NCBI GenBank assembly: GCA_030549775.1
Contig: CM060172.1
Coordinates: forward strand, 58,533,523 to 58,597,522
Direction: 5' to 3'
DNA length: 64,000 nucleotides
Source of the DNA: Tamarix chinensis
Taxonomy: Eukaryota > Streptophyta > Magnoliopsida > Caryophyllales > Tamaricaceae
Shown here: in pieces, positions 12,712 through 23,121 of the stretch
Layout: each line of letters starts with the position of its first letter
Numbering within the stretch: position 1 is the stretch's first letter
Program-made: the position numbers and the translations under genes
The notes under the pieces: generated by a model
What the model was told of the DNA's origin: nothing
Seen by the model: only the letters and a program-made list of their open reading frames with translations
The model's database searches: none

Positions 12712-13881
12712 TAGGGATGGCAATGGGTCTTGGACCCGATCCAGACCCGCTAGACCCGTCTCATTTTTAACGGGTCTGGGTCCATGATTTTTGGACCCGA
12801 TGGATCTGGATCGGGTCTGGGTCCACATAAATCTTAAAGGGTCTGGGTCTGGGTCCAGTTCTAGACCCAGACCCGACCCGCTAGACCCGTTTAATATACA
12901 TATGTGTGTGTGTATGTATACATATATAAATACATACTAATATTATGTTTGTCATTATTGTCTTAATCTTATATAAGCTCCTTATTCATTTTTTTTAAAT
13001 TTTATTTTTGTATACTTACTTTATGAACAATATGTATAACATTGTATTCTAAAAGCTAGGGATATAAATGGGGCGGATTTTACCCGAAATCCGACGGATT
13101 TTGTCCAATGGATATAGATAAACGAATATGGATACGGATATGGATGTTGGAAAAAAAATACCCGTCGGGTTCGAGTACGGATACGGGTATGGCATATCCA
13201 TACCCGTACCCGTAACCATACCCGTATCCATATCCCTACCCGTTTACCCGATATATAATTACCTTTTTACCCTTAATTTTAAAATAAATATAGTATAAAT
13301 AAAAGTTAGAATTATCATTTAGCTTAACTTTAAATAGGTTTATCTGTCGGGTGATGGATTTATCCATCGGATAATATCCATTAAGGGTAAACGGATAATC
13401 CATCAAGTAACGGATATCCAACGGATACGGATATGGATATGTTAGCGGATATGGATGTGGGTACGGATACGGATTCGGGTACGGATTTTTTTATCGGATA
13501 TGAGTATACTCACCCCGAACCCTCCCCATTTACATCCCTACTAAAAGCATTAAAACACTATTTGAAAAGTTAATATACCTATTTTAATATATTTATTTTT
13601 TCACTTAAATAATTTTTTTAACAAAAAAATACATATTAAATTATATAAAACATAAATGTATTTGTATTAGCATAGATTATTAATTATTTTTGTAAAAAAT
13701 AATCGGACCCATTTAGGACCCGTTTAGGACCCGTTTACCCGCTAGACCCGATGGATCTGGATCTGGGTCTGAACTTTTAAGACCCGATGGGTCTGGGTCG
13801 GGTCTGGATCTAGATAATATAAACGGATCCGGGTCTGGATATGGCTGGACCCGGTCCAGACCCGACCCATTGCCATCCCTA
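12712..13881. mobile_element. hAT-type MITE, GACCCG family (host of a nested MITE)
   Basis: The termini are TAGGGATGGCAATGGG and CCCATTGCCATCCCTA, a 16-bp perfect inverted repeat. The flanks are GGGGTGGG (12704-12711) and GGGGTGGG (13882-13889), a perfect 8-bp duplication, the size made by hAT transposases. Subterminal regions on both sides are packed with GACCCG and GGGTCTGG words. It encodes nothing recognisable. A second MITE (13057-13540) is inserted near the middle; without it the element is about 690 bp. Confidence 0.9.
13057..13540. mobile_element. hAT-type MITE, GGATAC family, nested
   Basis: The ends are TAGGGATATAAATGGGG and CCCCATTTACATCCCTA. The flanks are perfect 8-bp duplications CTAAAAGC (13049-13056 and 13541-13548). 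Subterminal sequence repeats GGATACGGATATGG and its complement, giving strong self-complementarity. It lies wholly inside the MITE at 12712-13881, so it inserted later. The frame at 13049-13231 is an artefact of these repeats. Confidence 0.9.
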
Positions 13882-13966
13882 GGGGTGGGGGGGGGGAGTT
13901 GCTCACCTTTCTTGCAGTAGGAGAAGCTCCCAAAATTTCAACAAAAAAATTTGGAGCACCAAAGCT

Positions 13967-14435
13967 TAGGGATGGCAACGGGACGGGTCGGGTACGGGGA
14001 CCCCATCCCCATCCCTAAATACAATAAGAAAAATAATCTCCGAATCCGACCCGATCCCTAATTTTTTTTATCGAGAATTCTCCGACCCAATCTCCGATCT
14101 ATTTTTCATCCCCGATTTATTAACAATCTTTAAAATCCGATTCGATCCCTGAAACCCGACGTTATACCCGATCCCCGATCCCATCCCCGATCCTCAAACT
14201 ATTTTTTTATATTATACTTTTAATTTATATTCTATAAAAAATTATATTATATTTTATATACATATATATAATTATATAAAAATATATATATAAAAAATTT
14301 CGAGGCAAGTTTAGGGATGAAGACCCCCAACTCGTCCCCGCCCTGTCCCTGAAAAAATTCCCATTAAGAATCCCCAAACCCGAACGAAAAATCCTCGACG
14401 AGACCCCGAAGCCACAGAAAAAATTACCATCCCTG
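13967..14435. mobile_element. hAT-type MITE, CCCGATCCCC family, copy 1
   Basis: The ends are TAGGGATGGCAACGGG and AATTACCATCCCTG. Perfect 8-bp duplications CCAAAGCT lie at 13959-13966 and 14436-14443. Subterminal sequence repeats CCCGATCCC and CCCCGA, with a central AT-rich core. The copy at 46139-46666 shares the same internal sequence and core and is closer to the unmutated form. Confidence 0.9.
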
Positions 14436-14726
14436 CCAAAGCTTCACGGAGCTGCACAACTCCAAGCCCAAAAAGGGGGAGGGGGAAGAAAATAAAAGGA
14501 AGAGAAAAAGGGTGTGCAGGCCAATATGCAATATTATTGTTGAATCTAATAATAAAACTAGACATGAAAAATAATTGAAATTAAAATATAATTATTTTAG
14601 GTAAATTTAGTAAGATGTAAATAAATAGATATTTGTAAATTTTAAAAATATATAGAGAGCATCGATGTAGAGGGAAACTGGATAAAAGATTAAATAAATA
14701 AAAAATACAGTTTTATTACTTCATAA

Positions 14727-14945
14727 GAGCAAATACAATAGTGGGTACTTTATCAGTAGATTAAAAAAAATTAAATAAAAAGAAAGGGGGTGGAGGGGGA
14801 ACCTCAGTCCTCTTCCTTTTTTTATTGCGACTGGTTCTTGCTTGACTACTCTACCCACTTTTTCTCCAATAAACTACTGAAATAAACTACCAATTTTTAT
14901 TGCCCTCCTCGTTCGCTCCCCAAAAAACCAACCTTTGTCTCTGAT
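14727..14945. mobile_element. Possible fold-back MITE
   Basis: The left side (GGGTACTTTATCAGTAGATT near 14742) is approximately the reverse complement of the right side (AAACTACTGAAATAAACTACC near 14873), giving an imperfect fold-back. The left end AGAGCAAATACAATAGTGGG resembles ends seen in many plant MITEs. I found no clean target duplication, so the boundaries are approximate. Confidence 0.35.
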
Positions 14946-15284
14946 TTAATTGTGTGGAAGTCAACATGCCTGCATAAGGAGGAAAGAGGCCCAGACTTCA
15001 AGGAACTGGACATTACTAGAGATATTTCAACTTCCTATAGTTTTAACGTAGGGACTTGGTTATCTCATAGGTTGTACACGGATTTATTCCACACCTAAGG
15101 TGCATAAATATATATGATAATGATGGAGAAGCAATTCATAGCAACAGGGTTATGGCTAATTGGAAGTCTCTGCTTATGGATTCATTACTCTATCCTCTCC
15201 ACCTTCTGTTTGGTAAATAACACAGAAGTTTTCCACTACAGAATATCACATAGCGGCCACTTCTCCATCAATCTTCTGTAACGG

Positions 15285-15622
15285 CATTGATTAAAACATG
15301 GGTACGGATCAGGTATCAATGTACCCACCAATATGAAATTATCTGATATTAAAATTAACAAACCAACTAAAAAAGGGGGCGATTGAACTGGTTTGACTCC
15401 GACACATCTAAAACATCGTCGTTTCAATTTAGGGCAGAAAATTCAAATATCCGGAGGTGATCTCGTCAGACCAGTTAAACCGGATCGGACCAGATTATGC
15501 CGGAATCATACCGGACAATTTTTTGTACAAAAGTAAATTCCGATCAAACCACAGTCGGATCGATTGGACCATATACCAGAAGGTCCACCGGACTGATTTC
15601 TGGTCTGGTTTTTAAAACACTG
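15285..15622. mobile_element. Possible degenerate hAT-type MITE
   Basis: The left end CATTGATTAAAACATGGG and the right end GGTTTTTAAAACACTG are imperfect inverted repeats. The flanking octamers TGTAACGG and CATCACGG agree at five of eight positions. The interior is rich in CCGG-containing words, as in subterminal repeats of other MITEs here. The target duplication is weak. Confidence 0.35.
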
Positions 15623-16263
15623 CATCACGGTAGACGGTCAACTGCTATCCAATACTCAACCAACACTGCAGGCTCCGCAAGGTAATCAGAGTCGCCCAAT
15701 GGCTTACAATGTCAGTCTATGAGCTCTACAGACAATAGTTCCCTCTCGAAAGTTTGTTTTGTAATGTCTTGGCGCAAACTACTTCCTCAACCTATCAGTA
15801 GCTATCACCTCCTCCGTGGAAGGGATGTCCAAATTATCACAAGGAAAAATCAAAGCTGAACACATTTTCTCCTCAAAGTTCCAGCAACCTAATTTAAGAG
15901 GAAAAATCCACCATGGGTTATTCAGAAGCTCACACTACAGAACTTTAATAAAAAGGCATCAACAGATGTTATACTTGTTTAGTAGTTAACAACACAAACT
16001 TCAGGAGATCAACCCAATTTCAGTCTTCCACAGTGGAGCTTGCGGCATTAGAGCCAGTCAGCCAGAGCCAGAGGTCCCAACATGGAAAAGATAGCAACAA
16101 AATCAGGGACTTGCCTAGCATTGCTTGTCTAAAATAATGTCACTTTGCTGCAGCAGCAGAACGGAAGGGATTAGTATATGGATCGCCATTCTAGCTAGGC
16201 ATATTTCTCATGGAGTCCTTACTTCAACTCAAATAAACCCACAGCTAGTAGGGAAACCATTAA
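15623..16263. other. Intergenic, nothing recognised
   Basis: Non-repetitive sequence of moderate AT content with no convincing reading frame. It may include remote 3' sequence of the F-box gene, but no splice or polyadenylation evidence supports that. Confidence 0.5.
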
Positions 16264-16662
16264 GAGCGTGTTTAACAAACCATTTCAACTCTGTTTGATA
16301 AAACTAGTTTATAAGCTAATAGAAGGCTTATAAGCTACTTTAAGTAGATTTTTGAAAAGTCGTTTTTTCTAGAGTGATAAATTAGTAGACAAACGGAGCT
16401 TTTGTTGTGTAGAATCTTATTGACTTGGTCAAATAAAATAGAAGTTAGCATATATGCATGTGAAACACTATCTTCATCTAGTTGAGAGCTTTTTTGATAA
16501 AAAATTAAATTAAATTAAAACTCTTAAATCAAGTTTGTTGGTGTTTGGATAAAGAGCTTAAAAAAATTTAATGAAAGCTTAGCTTATAAAATAAGCTCAA
16601 GCTTTCAACTTACAATTTTCAGCCTTCAGCTAGCTTTTCAGCTAATCTTTTCAAACATACCC
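16264..16662. mobile_element. Tourist-like MITE (PIF/Harbinger type)
   Basis: A 399-bp element begins GAGCGTGTTTAACAAACC and ends CTTTTCAAACATACCC, imperfect inverted repeats. It is flanked by TAA on both sides (16261-16263 and 16663-16665), the 3-bp duplication of Tourist elements. The identity is extended by AAGAG on both sides. The interior has many AAGCTTATAAGCT-like palindromes. It lies about 0.7 kb downstream of the F-box stop codon. Confidence 0.65.
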
Positions 16663-16665
16663 TAA

Positions 16666-17385
16666 GAGTAGCCAATAAAGAGAATATGCAACCCTGACAG
16701 AATGACAAATGCCTTATCTGAACGTTTGCTAAGCCAACATAGCTTCATCCCCTCTCAAATGTACCAGATTCTTGTTTGACATCGCATAATCAAAAATTAT
16801 ACCTATTTCTCATAGCTCAGACAATGTGGACTATAACAAGTTGGAAAAGCGTTAGCCTACAACAGCAAACCAGCAGATGACCACCTTATGCCTTCCATAC
16901 TCCCACAATCAGTTGGTGCAATGAATTGGAGTATATAATAAATTTCATGAGGACACACAAAATTGAATTACAAGGCAAGAATGTAGATGAATTTCACAGG
17001 CAATATGAAAAGGAAACAAATTTATAATAGCCTATCCACTACGCACCCGGGTAGAGCTACATCGACAACATATCATCAACGATTAAGAAAGAAATAAATA
17101 GTAACGCAGATAATCCCGTAGCCATATTATATTAAAATCGAGGCAGTAAAGACTGCCAATACTAGTACTTGACAACTATATCAAAGTGAAAAGAGAGAAA
17201 AAAAAGACGTAATGTTTTCTTTTACCACAGTTGTGGAAGCCAAGTATCTTCCTTGACTAAGCTAGATAAAGCGCAAACTCATAATACATGCAAAACCCTT
17301 TTTCTCCTATTTCTAGCTTCATATGCCCTGTAATGTTGAAGTTTCTTTAGTGTCTATTCACATAAAGCTTCAAAGGATACATAAG
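16666..17385 (-). other. 3' flank of the F-box gene
   Basis: AT-rich sequence after the F-box stop codon. It probably contains the 3' untranslated region, and possibly further exons if the AAG|GTATGA at the end of the reading frame acts as a splice donor. I see no obvious coding exon or transposon here. Confidence 0.4.
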
Positions 17386-19269
17386 TCATACCTTGGTGAT
17401 GACTGATGACACTGATGTCATGGTATTTACAAATCCAGCAAACACATTTGAGTATGACTTTGTTAAATATGAAAAATTGGCAATTGGGGAAAGAGCAGGC
17501 ACACGTTCACCTTTCTTCAAAAGATCTTGCAAGTTTAGCCTGTGCAATGTCAGAATAGCCCTGGACTCCTTCCAGAAGAAAGCAAGTGTACCATCTTGCA
17601 AGACATAAAGCGAGCCAGGTTTTGAGCCTGGATATCTAAAGCCGTACCCATTTGCAATGCCTTCACCAGCAAAAGAATCCACAACAGTAACAGGAAGATC
17701 TCCAGCACCTGTGTTCCAAGGGAAAGGATCAGCTGAGGGTTCATTGACATTCACAAGAAACATAGCTGAGCCATTTGGATGCAGAACATAATGGGTGCCC
17801 TCTAATATTTTGGTAGCAATTAGAAGTCTTTGTCCGGGGGATTCTTCATAATAAGAAAGAACTAAAAAGAACAAAGCCTTTCCAGGCTTGTCTTCCGTTG
17901 GCCTCCCTGGAGGCCAACCAAAAGTTCCTCCCCACAAACCAGCATACTCTTGACCAGCCATGGGTACCCGCATTGGCAATTTATACAAAGCATATCGACT
18001 ATCGTGCATAGTTGGCCATGCTCTATAAGACGATAACTTTATTGTTGAGGCATGTATAGTGAGTCCTATTGTGTCCCCAGAATCTAGGAAATCATGAAGC
18101 TGAGCATGTTTACTCTCCCTGCTTTGTGAACTATCCCTCAAAATACCGCTATTTTCATTGATCGATCTTGATTTTCTGAGCACTAGTTTGATGTGATGCC
18201 TGACATACTGACTAAGGGTTCTCTTCTTCATACATGATGTGTGAGTGTCATCCCCACTGAGGGAATTACGAAAACAACTTGAACGATCAAGAATCTTTTT
18301 TATCTCACTCAAGTCTAACTGGACTGGAGGACAAGATGAATCATGATTAGCTGTACAATCAATGTCTCGTCCACATTGTTTATGCATTTTTGTCAAAATC
18401 AATCTCCGCTCATGTAGCAGCTTTATGTTCTTTTGAAATTTTTCTTCTTCATCCCTCAAACAAGGAAATATTGGCCCATTTGCAGCATCGGGTACTTTGA
18501 AACGTACTTGGCATGTGACAACTTCAAGCAATTTCCTTCTATCGCCAAACGTCAGCTTACTGAATGGTACGGTGACAGCATTTGACTCAACTAACCTCGG
18601 TGAGTGTGACCTTGAAAACCCACTATCATACCTACAAATCATTTTCCCTTGCTCCCCATTGAAACTGTGAATGAGGCTATTACTACGTACCAATTTCTGT
18701 CCACTATTATGCTTTCTTGGCTCCACTTCAAGAAACAGCACATTGCATGTTTTTTCAATGGACTTCACGGATCCAGGATATATGTAATCACAGTCATTTT
18801 CTCGACCATGTAAAATGAAAACCATTGAACCATCCTCATTGCCAACTACTTCAAACACAGGCGCCCAGAGAATTGGACCCTCCTCTACACCTAAAGGCCC
18901 AAGTTCTTGTGGGATTATCCGACATCCAACAACCGAGACAAAACCAGGCATGACATGAACAACATTTCCCAGCTCTGGGTTCTGATGAACCCAAATACCA
19001 ACTAAGGGCTTCACGCTGACTAAGAAACTGCAAAGGATCTTGTATGATAAGACTCCCTTTCGCCATTCAACAAGATCTTTAGGAGGCACAATCCCAACCA
19101 TTTCACATTGTGCCAGCCAGATTTTATCAGATGCTGCTATAGCATTAAGGCTACGGCAGCATAGACTGAGATTACATATATCCTGAGGTGAAAGGGACAG
19201 ACCAATGATTGCAAATAGATCATCAGGTAAAGCTACTAGCATAGAAGAACCATATACTTTTGAAGACAT
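17386..19269 (-). CDS. F-box protein, At5g39450-like
   Basis: An uninterrupted 627-codon frame. Residues about 12-55 form an F-box (LPDDLFAIIGLSLSPQDICN, then a CCRSLN and W stretch), the SKP1-binding part of an SCF ubiquitin ligase. The rest matches the conserved plant family of Arabidopsis At5g39450: ELGNVVHVMPGFVSVVGCRI near residue 100, YAGLWGGTFGWPPG near 445, and GYGFRYPGSKPGSLYV near 550. No leucine-rich or kelch repeats are visible, and the substrate is unknown. The first ATG follows a run of T/A and starts the family-like N terminus, so the start is credible. The stop overlaps AAG|GTATGA, a possible splice donor, so the last one or two residues could differ in the true transcript. 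Its unbroken frame contrasts with everything around it, suggesting selection. Confidence in family is high; in biological role, low. Confidence 0.93.
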   Translation of the reverse strand: MSSKVYGSSMLVALPDDLFAIIGLSLSPQDICNLSLCCRSLNAIAASDKIWLAQCEMVGIVPPKDLVEWRKGVLSYKILCSFLVSVKPLVGIWVHQNPELGNVVHVMPGFVSVVGCRIIPQELGPLGVEEGPILWAPVFEVVGNEDGSMVFILHGRENDCDYIYPGSVKSIEKTCNVLFLEVEPRKHNSGQKLVRSNSLIHSFNGEQGKMICRYDSGFSRSHSPRLVESNAVTVPFSKLTFGDRRKLLEVVTCQVRFKVPDAANGPIFPCLRDEEEKFQKNIKLLHERRLILTKMHKQCGRDIDCTANHDSSCPPVQLDLSEIKKILDRSSCFRNSLSGDDTHTSCMKKRTLSQYVRHHIKLVLRKSRSINENSGILRDSSQSRESKHAQLHDFLDSGDTIGLTIHASTIKLSSYRAWPTMHDSRYALYKLPMRVPMAGQEYAGLWGGTFGWPPGRPTEDKPGKALFFLVLSYYEESPGQRLLIATKILEGTHYVLHPNGSAMFLVNVNEPSADPFPWNTGAGDLPVTVVDSFAGEGIANGYGFRYPGSKPGSLYVLQDGTLAFFWKESRAILTLHRLNLQDLLKKGERVPALSPIANFSYLTKSYSNVFAGFVNTMTSVSSVITKV

Positions 19270-20300
19270 TTTTTTTTAAAGCCTAAAGGCTGATCGATTT
19301 GAAGATTCAAATACAATATTATAAGCTATTGACTAAGGAGCAATGGGATGAATTGTTAAAAATTCAAGCTCTCAAAAATCAATAAACACTATGTTCAATC
19401 AATCATAAGGGAAGAGGAAAAAGCAAATCCTGATTGCAGATGATCAATATGTAAACGGAAAGATGAAACAAAATACTCAATATTTTCTGAGGGAAAACCC
19501 TTGATTCAGAGCTCCACCTCAATCCAATAAACCATAGTTGGATACCATGCCTCCTTATCATCAAATCAGCAAATAAACATAATTGAACCTCAAAATTAAA
19601 GAGCCCGTTTCAATCCCTCCAATTCGGAAATTGATGCGACGTGAGAGGTATGAACTGATCTGCTATCGATTGATACATGCACCGCTGTGTTTCCACTCAA
19701 ATTGAATTCTTCGAAAAAAGGGGGCACGGCACACAATCAAAATCAAACTACACCATCCTCGTATTCTGAAATTCTTCACTGGACATCAATAAAAAACTAG
19801 CTACTGAAGAATCAAACAGAAAAAATGGAAGTAGATTTGTCGGAAGAATCATCATTTTTCCAAATTGAAAACTGAAGTAATACAAGGTGAGAAAGAGGGG
19901 TGGCCCTGTTGGCAGGAGCGAGGAATACCGATGCACGGGAAAGTAAACAATAGTCTAGAGATTGAGGAGGGACCTGGGATTGGTACTTGAAACTGATAAC
20001 AGAGATGATGCCAAAGCAAAAGAGAATCGGAGATCGTCGGAATAATTTACTCCACCCGAGTGAATTAAAGATGAGCGGAGTGGAACAGAAGACGATGTTG
20101 ATTGGGAGAAGAAAAAGAAGAGTACAGTCCCATTTAGTTTTGGAATTGTCATTGTCCTTTTTCTCCCCTGGGGCCCATGCCTCCGCAGACTCCCGGAGTT
20201 TTTCTTCTCTCTGTAATCTGTATGTGGCGTCCAGACCCGAGGCAGGTCAGGCAGCCAAAATATTGAGTTCGATACTTTAAAAAAAAATACGAAGGGTATA
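19270..20300 (-). promoter_or_regulatory. Upstream region of the F-box gene
   Basis: About 1 kb between the F-box start codon and a hAT-type MITE. It should contain the promoter and 5' untranslated region on the minus strand. I cannot place a TATA box or leader intron with confidence. The short frames here show no family resemblance. Confidence 0.45.
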
Positions 20301-20838
20301 TAGGGGTGTGCAAAACCGGATATCCGTATCCATTCGGATATTTTTTCGGATATCCGCTCCGCATTTTTTTAGACCGGATATCCGGGATGCGGATATCCGA
20401 AAAATATAGACCGGATATAGACCGGATTCGGATATATCCAATATCCGTATGAAAATACTATTTTATCAATTTTAATAACTTTTGCTATTATATTTTTAAA
20501 AATAAGGATCATATATCAATTAATATTCATATCTATATTCATATAAATATCTTATTTTATCTAAAAGAAGTATTAAAATATTATTATAAATATTTAAAAT
20601 ATAAAAATAAATAAAATTTTAAAACTTAAAACTATAAAAACACAATAATATGGTGTATTATTGAAATAATCAACAAAATATCGGATATTTTGTCGGATCG
20701 GATAATCCAAAAAAAAACCGGATATCCGAATGTCGGATATCCTTTTAGAATAAAACCGGTTCGGATATCCGAAATGTCGGATCGGATTTTTAAATATCGG
20801 ATCGAATTTTCGGATCCCGGATTTTTTGCACAGCCCTA
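20301..20838. mobile_element. hAT-type MITE, CGGATATCCG family
   Basis: The ends are TAGGGGTGTGCAAAACCGG and CCGGATTTTTTGCACAGCCCTA, imperfect inverted repeats of hAT type. Both flanks are rich in CGGATATCCG and its variants around an AT-rich core. The surrounding TATATA prevents an unambiguous 8-bp duplication: the flanking octamers AGGGTATA and TATATAAC do not match cleanly. It sits about 1 kb upstream of the F-box start codon and could affect that promoter. Confidence 0.75.
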
Positions 20839-22640
20839 TATATAACTATATAACGCCACTCCTGCTCTAAAAAAAAATCATTTTAATAATTTACTTGTAA
20901 AACTACTCTTAATGTAATACTCATACTTTTGATTTAAAATTCATAGAATAGGGAATATATAGATAATAAAAAATAAAATAAAAATAGATATTAACTTTAT
21001 AAAATAACTTTTTTAAATAAATTAAATTCTAAAATGACTCTTTTTTAAGCCAATGAAGTATTTGAGAAAATATTTCTATACTAAACTGCATTTTTTTATA
21101 TAAAAATTTTTGTTATCTCAAAAAAGGACAGTTTTTTATCATAATTTTTTTATAAAAAAAAACATATAAATTATGATAAATTTATATTATAAATATCGTA
21201 AAATAACACACTATAATAATAAATAGCTATCGACATTAATTTTTACAATTGTCGATTTTTCAATCCACTTATAGCTTTTTTTCTATAAAGGGAGGACGAG
21301 AACATGAATAATTATATTATTACAAAATAGCTATTGGATTTTATTAAAAGAATTGGTATTAAATAGAACTATAACTTTTTTTTAACATATAAATTTGAGA
21401 TGTAGATATACCAAATTATATGTATATCGGGAATTTTATGCAATAAACTAAACTAGACCATATTTTAGGTAAATATATTATACTTAAACAACTTTTTTAA
21501 ATTTATGTTATTTTTAATAAATTTACTTTCTATATAAGGTAAAATAAATAACACCAATCATCAATAATTATTAATCATCCAAACATACATAAATACTTGT
21601 ATTATACAACTTGTTTTCTAATTTGTGGTTATACTTCTTAATATAAGTTATTTGTTGTCTGAGTTAGATACCATTTGATCTATAATAAATAAATAAAATT
21701 TTATATAAGGAGTATCAACATTAAATCAAAGTATAGTTGTTCAGAATAAAAATTTTGCTTAGCACCATAGCATTTCTAAAGGGGGGGGACTTAAAACTTT
21801 TGTTTGAATTTCAAAATATCACATAATATCTATAAATGATAAGAAAATGGATAAACTTTGAAATTCAAAATCCAAAAACTAAAGCAAAAATCCATCTAAA
21901 CAAATGAATAGAATTGATAAGCATTTTGCCGATACAAGATCTCTACTAGACTTGATCAACATTTATTCCATTCAAACAATGTGGATCTAATTGGCTTGAC
22001 CAACTTTGGATCAAGACCCATGAAAACATAATACATAACTTCATCTAAATTTGCCCAGTAAATAAATTTGTAATTTTGTACCAAGTATTTTGTAATTCAT
22101 AGATGAAATAAGGTTTGAGGTAACTGAATGTCATTGATTTTCCATATTAGGAAAACTTAGATTAATTCTGCTTAATTATTACTAATATTTGACATCTATG
22201 ACTTAGTTCTACTTAGGTAGCATCTATTTAAAGCAATCTCATTGTATTTTTCAACTTTATTTTTACCTTCGGGTCATCTTATCAATACTTTATCTAAAAT
22301 TACTCAAACAGTTAAAACATTAATGTCACATATTTTTCTACACTTGATTGAGATATTACGTATCATTTAAATATTTTTTTTTATCTTAAAAAAAATCTAA
22401 GATTTCAATGTCGTTTCCAAATGACCAAATTTCAAAAAAAAAAAAACAAGAAATATATTCAAAAATTCAAATTTTTATTTTGACTTGAAAAATTACATAA
22501 TATTGACACCTGATTGAAATTTTTCCCAAAAACAATACGTTCCACGAGCATTACAGTTTATCAAATTCATTCAAGCCAAATATTTTGACTGAGGCTTAGC
22601 GGGGAATGGCAAGGCTCAGGCGCAGCTAAGTCAACAACAA
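20839..22640. other. AT-rich intergenic sequence
   Basis: Very AT-rich, with long A and T runs and no convincing frames. No terminal repeats recognised. It separates the F-box promoter from the 3' end of the p32-family gene. Confidence 0.6.
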
Positions 22641-22940
22641 CCTTCTAAGTTGGCTAGATAACTGAGATGGAAGATGCCGCCATAACGGTATCTGCAAGTC
22701 AGCCGAGTCTACTACCAACAATAGCAATTCCTTTGGAAGCCTGTTTTGCCATTACACAGCAACTCATAGACATAGACATTGCTGTAATACATTAGAGGTC
22801 AAAACCCCTGAAATTTTTCATACTTGATAACAAAGCCCAGCAAAAATAATGTGGGTTACCACGAATAACAAGAGAGATATGGCTTGAAGGATACAAAAGC
22901 CCTTCATAATGACTCGAGAAGCAAAAACCTCTAAGGAGCA
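22641..22940 (-). other. Probable 3' untranslated region of the p32-family gene
   Basis: Non-coding sequence directly after the TGA stop, less AT-biased than the intergenic DNA to its left. No polyadenylation signal assigned. Confidence 0.4.
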
Positions 22941-23121
22941 TCACGCACTTTTGGCTTCCTCCTCTCCTTTAATACAGGTAGCAACTGACTTGAACCAACG
23001 CAGAAGATTGCGGTGATCCTTAACATAGAGCCATGCTTGAAGAAATGGGAAGAGGCTCTCATTTATACCTCGCTCATTAACAAATTCATGAAGCGCATCC
23101 CTCATCTTCTCATCAAGTTCC
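22941..23121 (-). CDS. p32/MAM33-family gene, exon 3 (C-terminal helices)
   Basis: The acceptor GATAG precedes GGAACTTGATGAG. The exon encodes [19 protein letters not shown] through [14 protein letters not shown] to KGEEEAKSA and a TGA stop. This is the conserved C-terminal helical region of the family. Read alone it would seem to start at a spurious upstream ATG (23186) in intron sequence. Confidence 0.88.
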
